DNA of 64,000 bases, taken from positions 1 through 64,000 of the forward strand of contig NZ_JODL01000021.1 of NCBI RefSeq assembly GCF_000718985.1. The letters run 5' to 3'. Positions 36,209 through 46,160 of the stretch are shown piece after piece; position 1 is the stretch's first letter, and each line of letters begins with the position of its first letter. The DNA is from Streptomyces megasporus (GTDB lineage Bacteria; Actinomycetota; Actinomycetes; Streptomycetales; Streptomycetaceae). The notes below the pieces were generated by a model that did no database searches, was not told the DNA's origin, and was given only the letters and a program-made list of their open reading frames with translations. A program made the translations under genes and the position numbers.

Positions 36209-39200
36209 ATGTCCACTGTGTCTGATCCCACCCTCCCCGCCCTCCTGGAACGGCTGACCGAGCTGATGCCGCGCGACCGGCAGCGGCTGGGGCGGCGGCT
36301 GGACGGCACCCGCCGCATCCGCAAGCCGGAGGCGCGGCAGGCCGTCCTGGCCGAGATCGCCTCCGAGATCGAGCAGGCAGAGCTGCGCGTCGCCGTGCGG
36401 CGGGACGCCGTGCCCGCGATCGACTACCCCGAGCAGCTCCCCGTCAGCCAGAAGAAGGACGAGATCCTGGCGGCGATACGGGACCACCAGGTGGTGATCG
36501 TCGCCGGTGAGACGGGCTCGGGGAAGACCACGCAGATCCCCAAGATCTGCCTGGAGCTGGGGCGCGGGGTGAAGGGCCTGATCGGCCACACCCAACCGAG
36601 GCGGATCGCGGCCCGCACGGTGGCCGAGCGCGTCGCCGAGGAACTGCGCACCCCGCTGGGCGAGGCGGTGGGCTGGAAGGTCCGCTTCACCGACCAGGTG
36701 GGTGAGAACACCCTGGTCAAGCTGATGACGGACGGCATCCTGCTCGCCGAGATCCAGACCGACCGCGAGCTGCGCCAGTACGACACGATCATCATCGACG
36801 AGGCACACGAGCGCAGCCTCAACATCGACTTCCTGCTGGGCTACCTCGCCCGGCTCCTGCCGCGCCGTCCGGACCTGAAGGTCGTGATCACCTCCGCGAC
36901 CATCGACCCCGAGCGGTTCTCCCGACACTTCGGCGACGCCCCGATCATCGAGGTGTCCGGCCGCACCTACCCGGTGGAGGTCCGCTACCGGCCGCTGCTG
37001 GAGGAGGAGGGGGACAACCCGGACCGGGACCAGATCACCGCGATCTGCGACGCGGTGGACGAGCTCCAGGCGGAGGGGCCGGGCGACATCCTGGTCTTCC
37101 TCTCCGGTGAGCGGGAGATCCGCGACACCGCCGACGCGCTGAACAAGAAGAACCTCCGCTTCACGGAGGTGCTGCCGCTGTACGCGCGGCTGTCGCACGC
37201 CGAGCAGCACCGCGTCTTCCAGCGGCACAGCGGGCGGCGGATCGTGCTGGCCACCAACGTGGCCGAGACGTCGCTGACCGTCCCGGGCATCAAGTACGTC
37301 ATCGACACCGGCACCGCCCGCATCTCCCGCTACAGCCACCGCACCAAGGTCCAGCGGCTGCCCATCGAGCCGATCTCCCAGGCCAGCGCCAACCAGCGCA
37401 AGGGGCGCTGTGGACGCACCTCGGACGGCATCTGCGTCCGGCTGTACTCCGAGGAGGACTTCCTCTCCCGTCCGGAGTTCACCGACCCGGAGATCCTGCG
37501 GACGAACCTGGCGTCCGTCATCCTCCAGATGACCGCGGCCGGGCTCGGCGACATCGAGCGCTTCCCCTTCATCGACCCGCCGGACCACCGCAGCATCAAG
37601 GCCGGCGTGCAACTGCTGGAGGAGCTGGGTGCCCTCGACCCCAAGCAGAAGGACCCGCGCAAGCGGTTGACGGAGACGGGCCGGAAGCTGGCCCAGTTCC
37701 CGGTGGACCCGCGGCTGGCCCGGATGGTGCTGGAGGCCGACCGCAACGGCTGCGTCCGCGAGGTCATGGTGATCGCCGCGGCCCTGTCCATCCAGGACCC
37801 GCGCGAGCGTCCCGCCGACAAGCAGCAGCAGGCCGACCAGCAGCACGCCCGTTTCCGGGACGAGAACAGCGACTTCATCACCCTGCTCAACCTGTGGAAG
37901 TACGTGCGGGAGCGGCAGAAGGAGCTGTCCTCCTCGGCCTTCCGTCGCATGTGCAAGTCGGAGTTCCTCAACTACCTGCGCATACGCGAATGGCAGGACA
38001 TCTACCTCCAGCTCCGTCAGGTCGCGAAGTCCATGGGCATCCACCTGAACGACCAGGAGGCGGCCCCCGACCACGTCCACCAGTCGCTGCTGGCCGGACT
38101 GCTGTCGCACATCGGGCTCAAGGACGCCGGGGGCGAAGGCGCGAAGAACGCCACGAACAGCACCACGAAGAACGCCGCGAAGAACAACGAGTACCTGGGC
38201 GCGCGCAGCGCCAAGTTCGCGATCTTCCCCGGTTCGGCGCTGTTCAAGAAGCCACCGCGCTGGGTGATGTCGGCCGAACTGGTGGAGACCTCGCGGCTGT
38301 GGGCGCGGGTCAACGCGAAGATCGACCCGGACTGGATCGAGCCGCTCGCCGGGCACCTGGTCAAACGCACCTACAGCGAGCCGCACTGGGAGCAGCGGCA
38401 GGCGGCGGTGATGGCGTACGAGAAGGTGACGCTCTACGGCATCCCGATCGTCGCGCAGCGCAAGGTGAACTACGGGCGCATCGACCCGGAGACCAGCCGT
38501 GACCTGTTCATCCGTCACGCGCTGGTGGAGGGCGACTGGCGCACCCACCACCAGTTCTTCCGGGAGAACCGCAAACTGCTGGACGAGGTCGAGGAGTTGG
38601 AGCACCGGGCCCGACGGCGCGACATCCTCGTCGACGACGAGACGCTGTTCGACTTCTACGACCGGCGCATCCCCGAGCACGTGGTCTCCGGCGCGCACTT
38701 CGACTCCTGGTGGAAGAAGAAGCGCCACGACGAGCCGGACCTGCTCAACTTCGAGAAGTCGATGCTCATCAACGAGCGGGCCGAGGAGGTCACCAAGGCC
38801 GACTACCCGGACGTCTGGCAGCAGGGGCAGCTCAGGCTCCGGGTGACGTACCAGTTCGAGCCGGGCACGGACGCCGACGGCGTGACCGTCCACGTCCCGC
38901 TCCAGGTGCTCAACCAGGTCGCCTCCGAGGGGTTCGACTGGCAGATCCCGGGCCTGCGCGAGGACCTGGTCACCGAGCTGATCCGCTCCCTGCCCAAGGC
39001 GATCCGCCGCAACTGCGTGCCCGCGCCCAACTTCGCCCGGCGCTTCCTGGAGATGGTCTCCGACGGCGGCCGGGTGCCCGAGCGGACGCTGCGGGAGCCG
39101 CTGACGGCCGTGCTGGCGCGCGAGTTGACGCGGATGACGGGCGTACGGGTGGAGCAGGACGACTTCGATCTCTCCAAGGTCCCCGACCACCTGAAGATCA

Positions 39201-40228
39201 CCTTCCGGGTGGTGGACGAGCGTCGCCGCAAGCTCTCCGGCGATTCCGAGAGCAAGGACCTGGAGGAGCTGAGGGTCGCCCTGCGGCCCCGCACCCGGGC
39301 CGCCCTGTCCAAGGCGTTCGACTCCGCGAAGGAGGGGCCCCGCGTCGAGCAGCGCACCGGGCTGACCTCCTGGACGATCGGCACACTCCCCCGTACTTTC
39401 GAGACCCGGCGGGCGGGGCAGCCGGTCAAGGCGTATCCGGCGCTGACGGACGACGGCGACTCGGTGTCGGTGAAGCTCTTCGACACCGAGGAGGAGCAGC
39501 GGCAGGCGATGTGGCGCGGCACTCGCCGGCTCGTCCTGCTGAACCTGCCCTCCAACCCCGCCAAGTTCGCCCAGGACCGGCTCTCCAACCACGACCGGCT
39601 GGCTCTCGCGGCCTCCCCGCACGGCAGTGTCCAGGCCCTGTTCGACGACTGCGTGACGGCCGCCGCCGACCGCCTGTTGGCGGCGCACGGCGGTCCGGCC
39701 TGGGATGAGGAGGGCTTCCGCAAGCTCTTCGACGCGGTGCGCGCCGACATCGTCGACGCGACGGTGGCGACCGTCCGCCAGGTACGGGAAGTGCTCGCCG
39801 CCTGGCAGACGTGTGAGCGCCGCCTGAAGACTCCTCAACTGTCGGGCAGTCCGGCACTCGTGCCGAATCTGGCGGACGTGCGGGAGCAGCTCTCGGAGCT
39901 GATCCGCCCCGGCTTCGTGACCGAGCACGGCGCCAAACGCCTGCCGGACCTGCTGCGTTACCTGGTGGCCGTGGACCGCCGTCTCCAGCAGCTCCCCACC
40001 AACGTCGATCGGGACCGTGCCCGGATGGCGAAGGTGAAGGAGATGCGGGACGAGTACGAGTGGCTGCTGGAGCAGTTCCCGCCGGGGCGGCCGGTGCCGC
40101 GCGAGGCGAGGGAGATCCGCTGGATGATCGAGGAACTGCGGGTGAGCTACTTCGCGCACGCCCTGGGCACGGCGTACCCGGTGTCGGACAAGCGCATCGT
40201 CAAGGCCGTGGACGCGGCGGCGCCGTAG
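36209..40228 (+). CDS. hrpA: ATP-dependent RNA helicase HrpA
   Basis: A 1339-residue DEAH-box helicase. Motif I GETGSGKTTQIPK lies near 98-110, motif II DEAHERS near 195, motif III SAT near 230 and motif VI QRKGRCGR near 393. The helicase-associated HA2/OB region follows. The long C-terminal DUF3418 domain, from about residue 700, is specific to HrpA. A short Asn/Lys/Thr-rich insert (NATNSTTKNAAKNN, near 655) is unusual for this GC-rich genome. HrpA resolves stalled ribosomes and processes mRNA in E. coli. The ATG at 36209 fits. A 1377-codon open frame on the other strand is an artefact. Confidence 0.95.
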   Translation: MSTVSDPTLPALLERLTELMPRDRQRLGRRLDGTRRIRKPEARQAVLAEIASEIEQAELRVAVRRDAVPAIDYPEQLPVSQKKDEILAAIRDHQVVIVAGETGSGKTTQIPKICLELGRGVKGLIGHTQPRRIAARTVAERVAEELRTPLGEAVGWKVRFTDQVGENTLVKLMTDGILLAEIQTDRELRQYDTIIIDEAHERSLNIDFLLGYLARLLPRRPDLKVVITSATIDPERFSRHFGDAPIIEVSGRTYPVEVRYRPLLEEEGDNPDRDQITAICDAVDELQAEGPGDILVFLSGEREIRDTADALNKKNLRFTEVLPLYARLSHAEQHRVFQRHSGRRIVLATNVAETSLTVPGIKYVIDTGTARISRYSHRTKVQRLPIEPISQASANQRKGRCGRTSDGICVRLYSEEDFLSRPEFTDPEILRTNLASVILQMTAAGLGDIERFPFIDPPDHRSIKAGVQLLEELGALDPKQKDPRKRLTETGRKLAQFPVDPRLARMVLEADRNGCVREVMVIAAALSIQDPRERPADKQQQADQQHARFRDENSDFITLLNLWKYVRERQKELSSSAFRRMCKSEFLNYLRIREWQDIYLQLRQVAKSMGIHLNDQEAAPDHVHQSLLAGLLSHIGLKDAGGEGAKNATNSTTKNAAKNNEYLGARSAKFAIFPGSALFKKPPRWVMSAELVETSRLWARVNAKIDPDWIEPLAGHLVKRTYSEPHWEQRQAAVMAYEKVTLYGIPIVAQRKVNYGRIDPETSRDLFIRHALVEGDWRTHHQFFRENRKLLDEVEELEHRARRRDILVDDETLFDFYDRRIPEHVVSGAHFDSWWKKKRHDEPDLLNFEKSMLINERAEEVTKADYPDVWQQGQLRLRVTYQFEPGTDADGVTVHVPLQVLNQVASEGFDWQIPGLREDLVTELIRSLPKAIRRNCVPAPNFARRFLEMVSDGGRVPERTLREPLTAVLARELTRMTGVRVEQDDFDLSKVPDHLKITFRVVDERRRKLSGDSESKDLEELRVALRPRTRAALSKAFDSAKEGPRVEQRTGLTSWTIGTLPRTFETRRAGQPVKAYPALTDDGDSVSVKLFDTEEEQRQAMWRGTRRLVLLNLPSNPAKFAQDRLSNHDRLALAASPHGSVQALFDDCVTAAADRLLAAHGGPAWDEEGFRKLFDAVRADIVDATVATVRQVREVLAAWQTCERRLKTPQLSGSPALVPNLADVREQLSELIRPGFVTEHGAKRLPDLLRYLVAVDRRLQQLPTNVDRDRARMAKVKEMRDEYEWLLEQFPPGRPVPREAREIRWMIEELRVSYFAHALGTAYPVSDKRIVKAVDAAAP

Positions 40229-40274
40229 CGCCACGACCACGGTCGGTGAGTTCGCCTAATGACCCTGAGCTGCT

Positions 40275-40280
40275 GTAGAG
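40275..40280 (+). promoter_or_regulatory. Likely -10 box for tRNA-Asp copy 2
   Basis: TAGAGT sits about 50 nt upstream of the tRNA, resembling boxes before other stable RNAs in this window. No strong -35 was identified. Confidence 0.4.
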
Positions 40281-40329
40281 TCTCTTCTCGCAGCTCGGAG
40301 ATCCGACGGAGATCCGACTGTGGTTTCCA

Positions 40330-40404
40330 GGTCCTGTGGAGCAGTTTGGAGTGCTCGCCACCCTGTCAAGGTGGAGGCCGCGGGTTCAAATCCCGTCAGG
40401 ACCG
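40330..40404 (+). tRNA. tRNA-Asp (anticodon GTC), copy 2
   Basis: The same 75-nt sequence as 29373-29447, with acceptor GGTCCTG/CAGGACC and anticodon GTC. It has its own terminator, so it is an independent transcription unit. Confidence 0.95.
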
Positions 40405-40410
40405 CCCTCG

Positions 40411-40445
40411 CAACGGCCCGAGTCCCCAGCGGACTCGGGCCGTTG
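40411..40445 (+). terminator. Terminator of tRNA-Asp copy 2
   Basis: A perfect 15-bp stem (arm CAACGGCCCGAGTCC) with loop CCAGC begins 7 nt after the tRNA. Confidence 0.8.
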
Positions 40446-40612
40446 GCTGTTCTTCTCCCCTTTCCCGTCCTTCCGCGCCCCTCCTCGCCCCTCCCTCCCT
40501 TTCCCGCCGTTTTCCCGTCACCGCTCCGGCACCTTCCCGTGCCATGTGCCGGCGGGCCGTCTTGACGCCCCGGCGGGGTGCGGGTACCCCTGCTACAAGG
40601 GAGGTGGGCGCC

Positions 40613-40924
40613 ATGCCGACTACTCCGAATCCCCCTCGCTCCCCGCGGCACGAGATACGGGCCCTGCTGAGGGCCCATCTGGCGGCCGCGGCCCGCTACG
40701 GTCACGCGACCCACCGTTGTCCGGTCTGCCACCGGTTGCGGCTCCTGGCGATGGAGCCGGCGAACGAGCGCCCCCGGGCGCGTCCCGAACCCGAACTCTC
40801 CCCCGAGCCTTCCCCCGACGGTCCTCCGTCTCCGTCTCCGTCGCCGGCGGTCGCCACACCGGGTGAGGCGGTGGCGGACGAGGAACAGGGCGAGGGTGAA
40901 CCGGCCACCGTGGGCGGGCGGTGA
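40613..40924 (+). CDS. Small DUF6274-like protein
   Basis: A 103-residue protein with ATG 40613 after GGGAGGTGG. The conserved-looking core reads HEIRALLRAHLAAAARYG followed by HRCPVCHRLRLLAME, which has a CxxC-like pair (CPVC) that could bind zinc. The C-terminal half is Pro/Ser/Glu-rich. It resembles the Streptomyces family DUF6274 found near bldC, a recollection rather than a search result. Function is unknown. Confidence 0.7.
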   Translation: MPTTPNPPRSPRHEIRALLRAHLAAAARYGHATHRCPVCHRLRLLAMEPANERPRARPEPELSPEPSPDGPPSPSPSPAVATPGEAVADEEQGEGEPATVGGR

Positions 40925-41033
40925 GCCGGCCGACCGCATGCCGCTTTCCGGCCGTCATGGCCCCGGAAGCGAGCCGTCGTACGCTTATTTCCCATTACCG
41001 CACGGTAGTTGCCGCGAGCAAGAGGTGTGCGCT

Positions 41034-41219
41034 GTGACGGGAGTCACCGAATCGGTTCACCAAGAGGGGGAATTCACCCCCTTCTCCGGCTCGCCAAATT
41101 TAATATGTGCCATTGCACAGCTCGCTCCCGGCGGCCTTCCCCACGGTCCCGCCGCACTCCCCGCGCGGCCGAAGGACACTCGACGGGTGATCAACTTGCC
41201 GCTGGAGCACGTCAGTTGA
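41034..41219 (+). CDS. Small hypothetical protein (61 aa)
   Basis: GTG 41034 follows AAGAGG by 8 nt and starts VTGVTESVHQEGEF. The 61-residue product ends RRVINLPLEHVS. Base composition in the middle is AT-richer than usual (AAATTTAATATG). A very strong hairpin follows immediately, supporting a real transcription unit. No family is recognised. Confidence 0.5.
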   Translation: MTGVTESVHQEGEFTPFSGSPNLICAIAQLAPGGLPHGPAALPARPKDTRRVINLPLEHVS

Positions 41220-41220
41220 C

Positions 41221-41277
41221 GCGTGGAGGCCCCTGTGGCCGGAGGCTTTCGACCTCCGGCCACAGGGGCCTCCACGC
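41221..41277 (+). terminator. 25-bp perfect stem terminator
   Basis: Arms begin GCGTGGAGGCCCCTGTGG and are fully complementary over 25 bp, around loop CTTTCGA. It starts right after the stop of the 61-residue ORF and faces bldC, so it may work in both directions. Confidence 0.8.
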
Positions 41278-41285
41278 ATACGAAA

Positions 41286-41319
41286 GACCGCACTGGGCCC
41301 GGCGGAGCCCAGCGCGGTC
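41286..41319 (-). terminator. Hairpin downstream of bldC
   Basis: GACCGC-A-CTGGGC pairs with GCCCAG-C-GCGGTC, one mismatch, 8-nt loop. It lies 100 nt after the bldC stop on the minus strand. Confidence 0.55.
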
Positions 41320-41418
41320 GATGTTCAGACCACGTGGGGGACACTGGCCTGACAGGTGGTGCGGACGGGCGATGGAGCGGGATGGGGGTCCCTGTACGCC
41401 CGTTTTCTACGGGGTTGT

Positions 41419-41625
41419 TCAGCCCTCGCTGCGCTGCTGCGGGATACCCGCCAGCAGGGCGCGCACCTCCGCCTCGCGGTAGCGGCGGTGCCCTCCGAGC
41501 GTGCGGATGGACGTGAGCTTGCCTGCCTTGGCCCAGCGCGTGACCGTCTTCGGGTCCACACGGAACATGGTGGCGACCTCAGCCGGGGTCAGCAGCGGCT
41601 CGGCATCAGGGGTGCGAGCGGTCAT
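41419..41625 (-). CDS. bldC: Developmental regulator BldC
   Basis: A 68-residue MerR-like DNA-binding protein, essentially the entire known BldC: MTARTPDAEPLLTP, the helix-turn-helix EVATMFRVDPKTVTRWAKAG, then GHRRYREAEVRALLAGIPQQ. It lacks the dimerisation helix of classical MerR proteins. BldC binds direct repeats as head-to-tail oligomers and delays the onset of sporulation. ATG 41625 is preceded by GAGGCCGC. The upstream 500 bp is unusually long and gene-free. The convergent hairpins on its 3' side insulate it. Confidence 0.97.
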   Translation of the reverse strand: MTARTPDAEPLLTPAEVATMFRVDPKTVTRWAKAGKLTSIRTLGGHRRYREAEVRALLAGIPQQRSEG

Positions 41626-42123
41626 GAGCGGCCTCCTCGGGAGAACCGAACCATCACGGTTCTTTCCTCTAAATTCTGCACCTTGACCCACGTTGCCCGA
41701 AATGGCGGACGCGGGCCGAGTCGGTTATAGGACGAACGGCTTGTCCTCGGCACTACAACTACACCATCTGTCCAGCCACGTCGGCCAAACCGATGGAATT
41801 GCCCTCGCAGGTGTCCAACCTCGGCGGAACCCGATGGACCATGCCATAACGGACAGTCACTCCATCGTGACGATCGGTTACAACGTGAGCAGAGCCCTTC
41901 AGCCCCCGAGGAGACGTGCAATACCGATGGTTCCGACCTTGGTTGGCCGGATGAAGCCCTCTCCGGACTCCTTGTCCTATTTTGACACGAGAGGTGACCT
42001 TGATGACAAGACCCCGGTAAGTGCTTTCCATCACGCTTGAGCCGATAACCCGGATCGCGAGGATCGAGAAGGCCCTTCACGCGCGGAGCGCACGCGCCCC
42101 CAAAACACCGTCACCGGCACGCC
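41626..42123. other. Gene-free leader/promoter region of bldC
   Basis: About 500 bp of AT-richer sequence. On the minus strand TTGTCA near 42000 and CAAAAT about 20 nt later could be a promoter. No ORF has a ribosome site and codon bias together. The length suggests a long leader or several operators. Confidence 0.4.
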
Positions 42124-42987
42124 TCAACTGGCCAGCCCTCGTTGGCGCACCGCCCGCCAGCGCTCGGTCAGCCGCTCGTACGCGGCACTCGCCCGCTCCC
42201 CGTCCCCCTCGCGCAGTGCCGCCAGGCCCTCCGCGGTGTCGGCCGCGGAGTGATCCGCGGCGAGTTGCTCCTCGGAGATGGTATACACCAGTCCGCCGTA
42301 GTCCAGTTCCACCAGCGAACGGGGGTGGAACTCCTCGAGCCAGCGCCCCACGTCCACCAGCGCCTCGACGAGCGGATTGTCCTCCAACTTCTCGCGCAAA
42401 ACCTTCAGTCCGCGCGCCACCCGCCGCCGGGCCTGCACCATCGGGGTGCGGTACCGCAGGACGAGCGACTCCTCCCCGCCGCTCCCGACGCCTCCGCCCG
42501 TCCCCTTGCCGTACTCGCGTTCCTCGTCCGCGAACAGCACGAACCAACGGATCGGGACGTGCCACGCCGCCGAGCGGATCCACGGCCTGGCGTCCGGGTT
42601 CCGCTCGCGCCAACGGTCGTAGTCCGCCGCCGCCTCACGCCGCACCACCGGTGGCACCGCCGCGTCCAGGACCGGCGCCGGCAGTTCGTCGCCGACCCGG
42701 GACAGCGCCTGCCAACCGCGCAGCCTGGTCCGCCAGGGACAGACGCAGAGCACCCCGTCCACCTCGGCGACGAACGCGTCCGCGCTCTCGCGCACCGGCA
42801 CCACCACGGGCGGCACCGGCACCAGATCCGCCAGGGATCGGCGCAGTTCGTCCTGGGCGCCGGGCAGTCGATCGCGTCTGGCGTAGCGGGCCCAGTGCGA
42901 GCGCTCCGGCTCGGGGAAAGCGGCCAGCGGTTCGTAGACCCGCAGGTACGACGCGTACGGGACGACCACCGGAGTAGTGAGGGCCAC
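42124..42987 (-). CDS. Conserved actinobacterial hypothetical protein
   Basis: A 287-residue cytoplasmic protein. GTG 42987 ([20 protein letters not shown]) follows GGGAGGAAG. Aromatic- and acid-rich segments such as [19 protein letters not shown] and [19 protein letters not shown] are distinctive. No signal, membrane span or enzyme motif is visible. The position between bldC and vdh is conserved in Streptomyces as I recall. It is divergent from vdh. Function is unknown. Confidence 0.75.
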   Translation of the reverse strand: MALTTPVVVPYASYLRVYEPLAAFPEPERSHWARYARRDRLPGAQDELRRSLADLVPVPPVVVPVRESADAFVAEVDGVLCVCPWRTRLRGWQALSRVGDELPAPVLDAAVPPVVRREAAADYDRWRERNPDARPWIRSAAWHVPIRWFVLFADEEREYGKGTGGGVGSGGEESLVLRYRTPMVQARRRVARGLKVLREKLEDNPLVEALVDVGRWLEEFHPRSLVELDYGGLVYTISEEQLAADHSAADTAEGLAALREGDGERASAAYERLTERWRAVRQRGLAS

Positions 42988-43188
42988 GGGTTTCTTCCTC
43001 CCGGAGCGGTTGGTCGAGCGTGGACGACGGCAGTTCGATACCCCGATCGTGGCACCGATTCCGCTTCGCTGTACCCCCGGGGGCCGGCAAGCCGTACCCT
43101 CGTGCCATCCGGCCCGCCCCCGTGGTCTCCGCCACAAGCGGGGAGAATCGGGAGGGCATCCCTTCCGCGACATACAGGAGTCACCACC

Positions 43189-44322
43189 GTGACTGACGTA
43201 CGTCCCGCCGTCAGCGCCGACGGACCGGTCGAAACCAAGGCCCTGCACACCCTGTTCCACTCCGACCAGGGCGGCCACGAACAGGTCGTGCTCTGCCAGG
43301 ACCACGAGAGCGGTCTGAAGGCCGTCATCGCCATCCACTCCACCGCCCTGGGCCCGGCCCTCGGCGGCACCCGGTTCCACTCCTACGCCTCCGCCGACGA
43401 TCCCGAGGAGGCCGCCGTCCTGGACGCGCTCAACCTCGCCCGGGGCATGTCGTACAAGAACGCCCTCGCAGGACTGGAGCACGGCGGCGGCAAGGCCGTG
43501 ATCATCGGCGATCCCGACCAGCTCAAGAGCGAGGCGCTGCTGGAGGCCTACGGACGCTTCGTGGCCTCCCTCGGTGGCCGCTACGTCACCGCGTGCGACG
43601 TGGGCACCTACGTGCAGGATATGGACGTGATCTCGCGCACCTGCCGCTGGGTCACCGGCCGCTCCCCCGAGAACGGCGGCGCGGGCGACTCCTCGGTGCT
43701 CACCTCCTTCGGCGTCTTCCAGGGCATGCGGGCCAGCGCGAAGCACCTGTGGGGCGAGCCCACGCTGCGCGGTCGCAAGGTCGGCGTCTCCGGCATCGGC
43801 AAGGTCGGCCGGCACCTGGTGGAGCACCTCGTCAAGGACGGCGCCGAGGTCGTGGTCACGGACGTGCGCCCCGAGGCGGTGGACGCCATCCGCGCGGCGC
43901 ACCCGGAGGTGACCGCGGTCGCCGACACCGACACGCTGATCCGCACCGAGGGCCTTGATGTGTACGCGCCCTGCGCGCTCGGCGGTGCCCTGAACGACGA
44001 GACCGTTCCGGTCCTCACCGCCAAGGCGGTCTGCGGCGCGGCCAACAACCAGCTCGCCCATCCGGGCGTCGAGAAGGCCCTCGCCGACCGGGGCGTCCTC
44101 TACGCGCCGGACTACGTGGTGAACTCCGGCGGCGTGATCCAGGTGGCGGACGAGCTCCACGGCTTCGACTTCGCTCGTGCGAAGGCAAAGGCCGAAAAAA
44201 TCTACGACACCACCCTCTCGATCTTCGAGCGCGCCAAGGCCGACGGGGTGCCCCCGGCGGTCGCGGCGGACCGCATCGCCGAGCAGCGGATGGCTGACGC
44301 CCGACGGGCCGGCCGGTCCTGA
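43189..44322 (+). CDS. vdh: Valine (branched-chain amino acid) dehydrogenase
   Basis: A 377-residue Glu/Leu/Phe/Val dehydrogenase. The catalytic lysine region reads [10 protein letters not shown], with [13 protein letters not shown] and the NAD-binding site [15 protein letters not shown]. The end of the NAD domain holds [13 protein letters not shown]. The enzyme deaminates valine and other branched-chain amino acids to 2-oxo acids, supplying precursors for polyketides and fatty acids. GTG 43189 lies 8 nt after AGGAG. A 12-bp-stem terminator follows. Confidence 0.94.
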   Translation: MTDVRPAVSADGPVETKALHTLFHSDQGGHEQVVLCQDHESGLKAVIAIHSTALGPALGGTRFHSYASADDPEEAAVLDALNLARGMSYKNALAGLEHGGGKAVIIGDPDQLKSEALLEAYGRFVASLGGRYVTACDVGTYVQDMDVISRTCRWVTGRSPENGGAGDSSVLTSFGVFQGMRASAKHLWGEPTLRGRKVGVSGIGKVGRHLVEHLVKDGAEVVVTDVRPEAVDAIRAAHPEVTAVADTDTLIRTEGLDVYAPCALGGALNDETVPVLTAKAVCGAANNQLAHPGVEKALADRGVLYAPDYVVNSGGVIQVADELHGFDFARAKAKAEKIYDTTLSIFERAKADGVPPAVAADRIAEQRMADARRAGRS

Positions 44323-44374
44323 CCCACGGGCCTCACGCTGACCGAACGCCCACCGGGACGTCACTCACGGTGAC

Positions 44375-44406
44375 GGGTGGTGAGGGGGAGACATCCCTCA
44401 CCACCC
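44375..44406 (+). terminator. Terminator of vdh
   Basis: A perfect 12-bp stem, GGGTGGTGAGGG with CCCTCACCACCC, encloses the loop GGAGACAT about 50 nt after the stop. Confidence 0.75.
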
Positions 44407-44642
44407 CTGGGCGGGTGACCGGGCGGACAGAAGGTAAAATCGTCACTGACCAGCGAAGAAATGGTCACCAGGCGGGGCGGGCACCTGCCGTGTCGTGCGG
44501 GCGGCGTACCGTACGGGCACGGAAGCAGGTACCGTTGAAGCTCCACGGACGGTCTCTCGATCGCATCGAGGGTCCGCTCCGCATCGTGAACGCGTGTCAA
44601 GACTCTGGGGCCGTTGAGCCCCGTCGTTGAGGGGGTCGAGCC

Positions 44643-44921
44643 ATGGGGCGCGGCCGGGCCAAGGCCAAGCAGACAAAGGTCGCCCGCCAGCTGAAGTACA
44701 ACAGCGGTGGGACTGATCTTGCACGCCTGGCTGAGGAGCTGGGCGCATCGACGTCGAGTCAGCCGCCGAACGGCGGACGGTTCGAGGACGATGAGCTGGA
44801 CGACCCGTACGCACGGTACGCGGATCTGTACAACGACGACGATGAGGACGCGGAGGACGACGACCAGTCGCCCGACGCGCGCCACTCCTCCTCCCAGTCG
44901 AACCACCGACGCCGCGCCTGA
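44643..44921 (+). CDS. DUF3073 family protein
   Basis: A 92-residue protein with the conserved N-terminus MGRGRAKAKQTKVARQLKYN and DLARLAEELG. The tail is strongly acidic (DEDAEDDDQSPDA). The family is restricted to actinobacteria and its role is unknown; the basic head and acidic tail suggest nucleic-acid or protein binding. It lies between vdh and purM, with a shared bidirectional terminator downstream. Confidence 0.9.
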   Translation: MGRGRAKAKQTKVARQLKYNSGGTDLARLAEELGASTSSQPPNGGRFEDDELDDPYARYADLYNDDDEDAEDDDQSPDARHSSSQSNHRRRA

Positions 44922-44965
44922 CGCCGTCGTCCACTGAACACAGCGGTCTCATACCGATCACCACC

Positions 44966-44997
44966 ACCCGGTCCGGGTCACACCGGACCGGGTTTTG
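44966..44997 (+). terminator. Bidirectional terminator between DUF3073 and purM
   Basis: An 11-bp stem, ACCCGGTCCGG with CCGGACCGGGT, loop GTCACA, then TTTTGG. Confidence 0.75.
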
Positions 44998-45027
44998 GTG
45001 CACTCTCGTTCCGGTCATGCCGCTCGC

Positions 45028-46113
45028 TCAGGACGCGTAGTCCCCGGTGAGGGCCACCGCCTCGGCGTGGTCGCCCCGCTCGGTGATCTCGCCGGCCGGC
45101 CAGGCGTCCACGCCTCGCTCCCGCAGCAGGGCCAGGGAGGCGTCGACGGACTCCGGCGGCATGACGGCGATCATGCCGACGCCCATGTTGAGGGTCTTCT
45201 CCAGCTCCGCCCGCTCGACCCGTCCGAGTCGGCCGACGGTGTCGAAGACCGGTCCCGGCGTCCAGGTGGAACGGTCCACGGTGGCGTGCAGGCCGTCGGG
45301 GACGACTCGGGCCAGGTTGCCGGCGAGTCCGCCACCGGTGATGTGCGAGAGGGCGTGCACCTCGGTGGCGCGGATCAGCGCCAGACAGTCCAGCGAGTAG
45401 ATCTTGGTCGGCTCCAGCAGCTCCTCGCCCAGGGTGCGGCCGAACTCCTCGACGTGCCGGTCCAGCGTCCAGCCCGCCCGTTCGAAGAACACGTGCCGGG
45501 CCAGCGAGTACCCGTTGGAGTGAAGACCGGAGGCCCCCATCGCGACGACCACGTCACCCTTGCGGATGCGATCCGCGCCCAGGACCTCGTCGGCCTCGAC
45601 GACGCCCGTGCCCGCGCCGGCCACGTCGTACTCGTCGGGGCCCAGCAGCCCGGGGTGTTCGGCGGTCTCCCCGCCGACCAGCGCGCAACCGGCCAGGACG
45701 CAGCCCTCGGCGATGCCCTTGACGATCGCCGCGACCCGCTCGGGGACGACCTTGCCCACGCAGATGTAGTCCGTCATGAACAGCGGCTCGGCGCCGCAGA
45801 CCACCAGGTCGTCCACCACCATCGCCACCAGGTCGTGGCCGATCGTGTCGTGGACGTCCATCTTCTGCGCGATGGCGACCTTGGTGCCCACGCCGTCGGT
45901 GGCGGAGGCCAGCAGGGGGCGCCGGTAGTCCTTGAGGGCGGAGACGTCGAAGAGTCCGGCGAAGCCGCCCAGGGCGCCGATGCTCTCGGGCCTGCGGGCC
46001 TTCTTCACCCACTCCTTCATCAGCTCGACGGCGCGGTCGCCCGCCTCGATGTCCACTCCGGCGGCGGCGTAGCTCGCGCCCTGGCCGGCCGCGGCGGGAT
46101 TGGTGGAGGTCAT
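45028..46113 (-). CDS. purM: Phosphoribosylformylglycinamidine cyclo-ligase
   Basis: A 361-residue AIR synthetase starting MTSTNPAAAGQGASYAAAGV. It converts FGAM to AIR using ATP. Motifs include LLASATDGVGTKVAIAQ, VVDDLVVCGAEPLFMTDY and SHITGGGLAGNLARVVPDG, characteristic of the PurM/PurL ATP-binding superfamily. The ATG 46113 follows AGGGAGATC. It lies 47 nt downstream of purF, so the two form an operon. Length is normal. Confidence 0.96.
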   Translation of the reverse strand: MTSTNPAAAGQGASYAAAGVDIEAGDRAVELMKEWVKKARRPESIGALGGFAGLFDVSALKDYRRPLLASATDGVGTKVAIAQKMDVHDTIGHDLVAMVVDDLVVCGAEPLFMTDYICVGKVVPERVAAIVKGIAEGCVLAGCALVGGETAEHPGLLGPDEYDVAGAGTGVVEADEVLGADRIRKGDVVVAMGASGLHSNGYSLARHVFFERAGWTLDRHVEEFGRTLGEELLEPTKIYSLDCLALIRATEVHALSHITGGGLAGNLARVVPDGLHATVDRSTWTPGPVFDTVGRLGRVERAELEKTLNMGVGMIAVMPPESVDASLALLRERGVDAWPAGEITERGDHAEAVALTGDYAS

Positions 46114-46160
46114 GATCTCCCTCTGTGACGGACGGTGTGGCTCACGTGACTCGGCGCGGA

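Noticed and set aside
36107..40240. A 1377-codon open frame antisense to hrpA
   Set aside because: It mirrors a strongly supported helicase gene; long antisense frames are common at this GC content and its translation has no family features.
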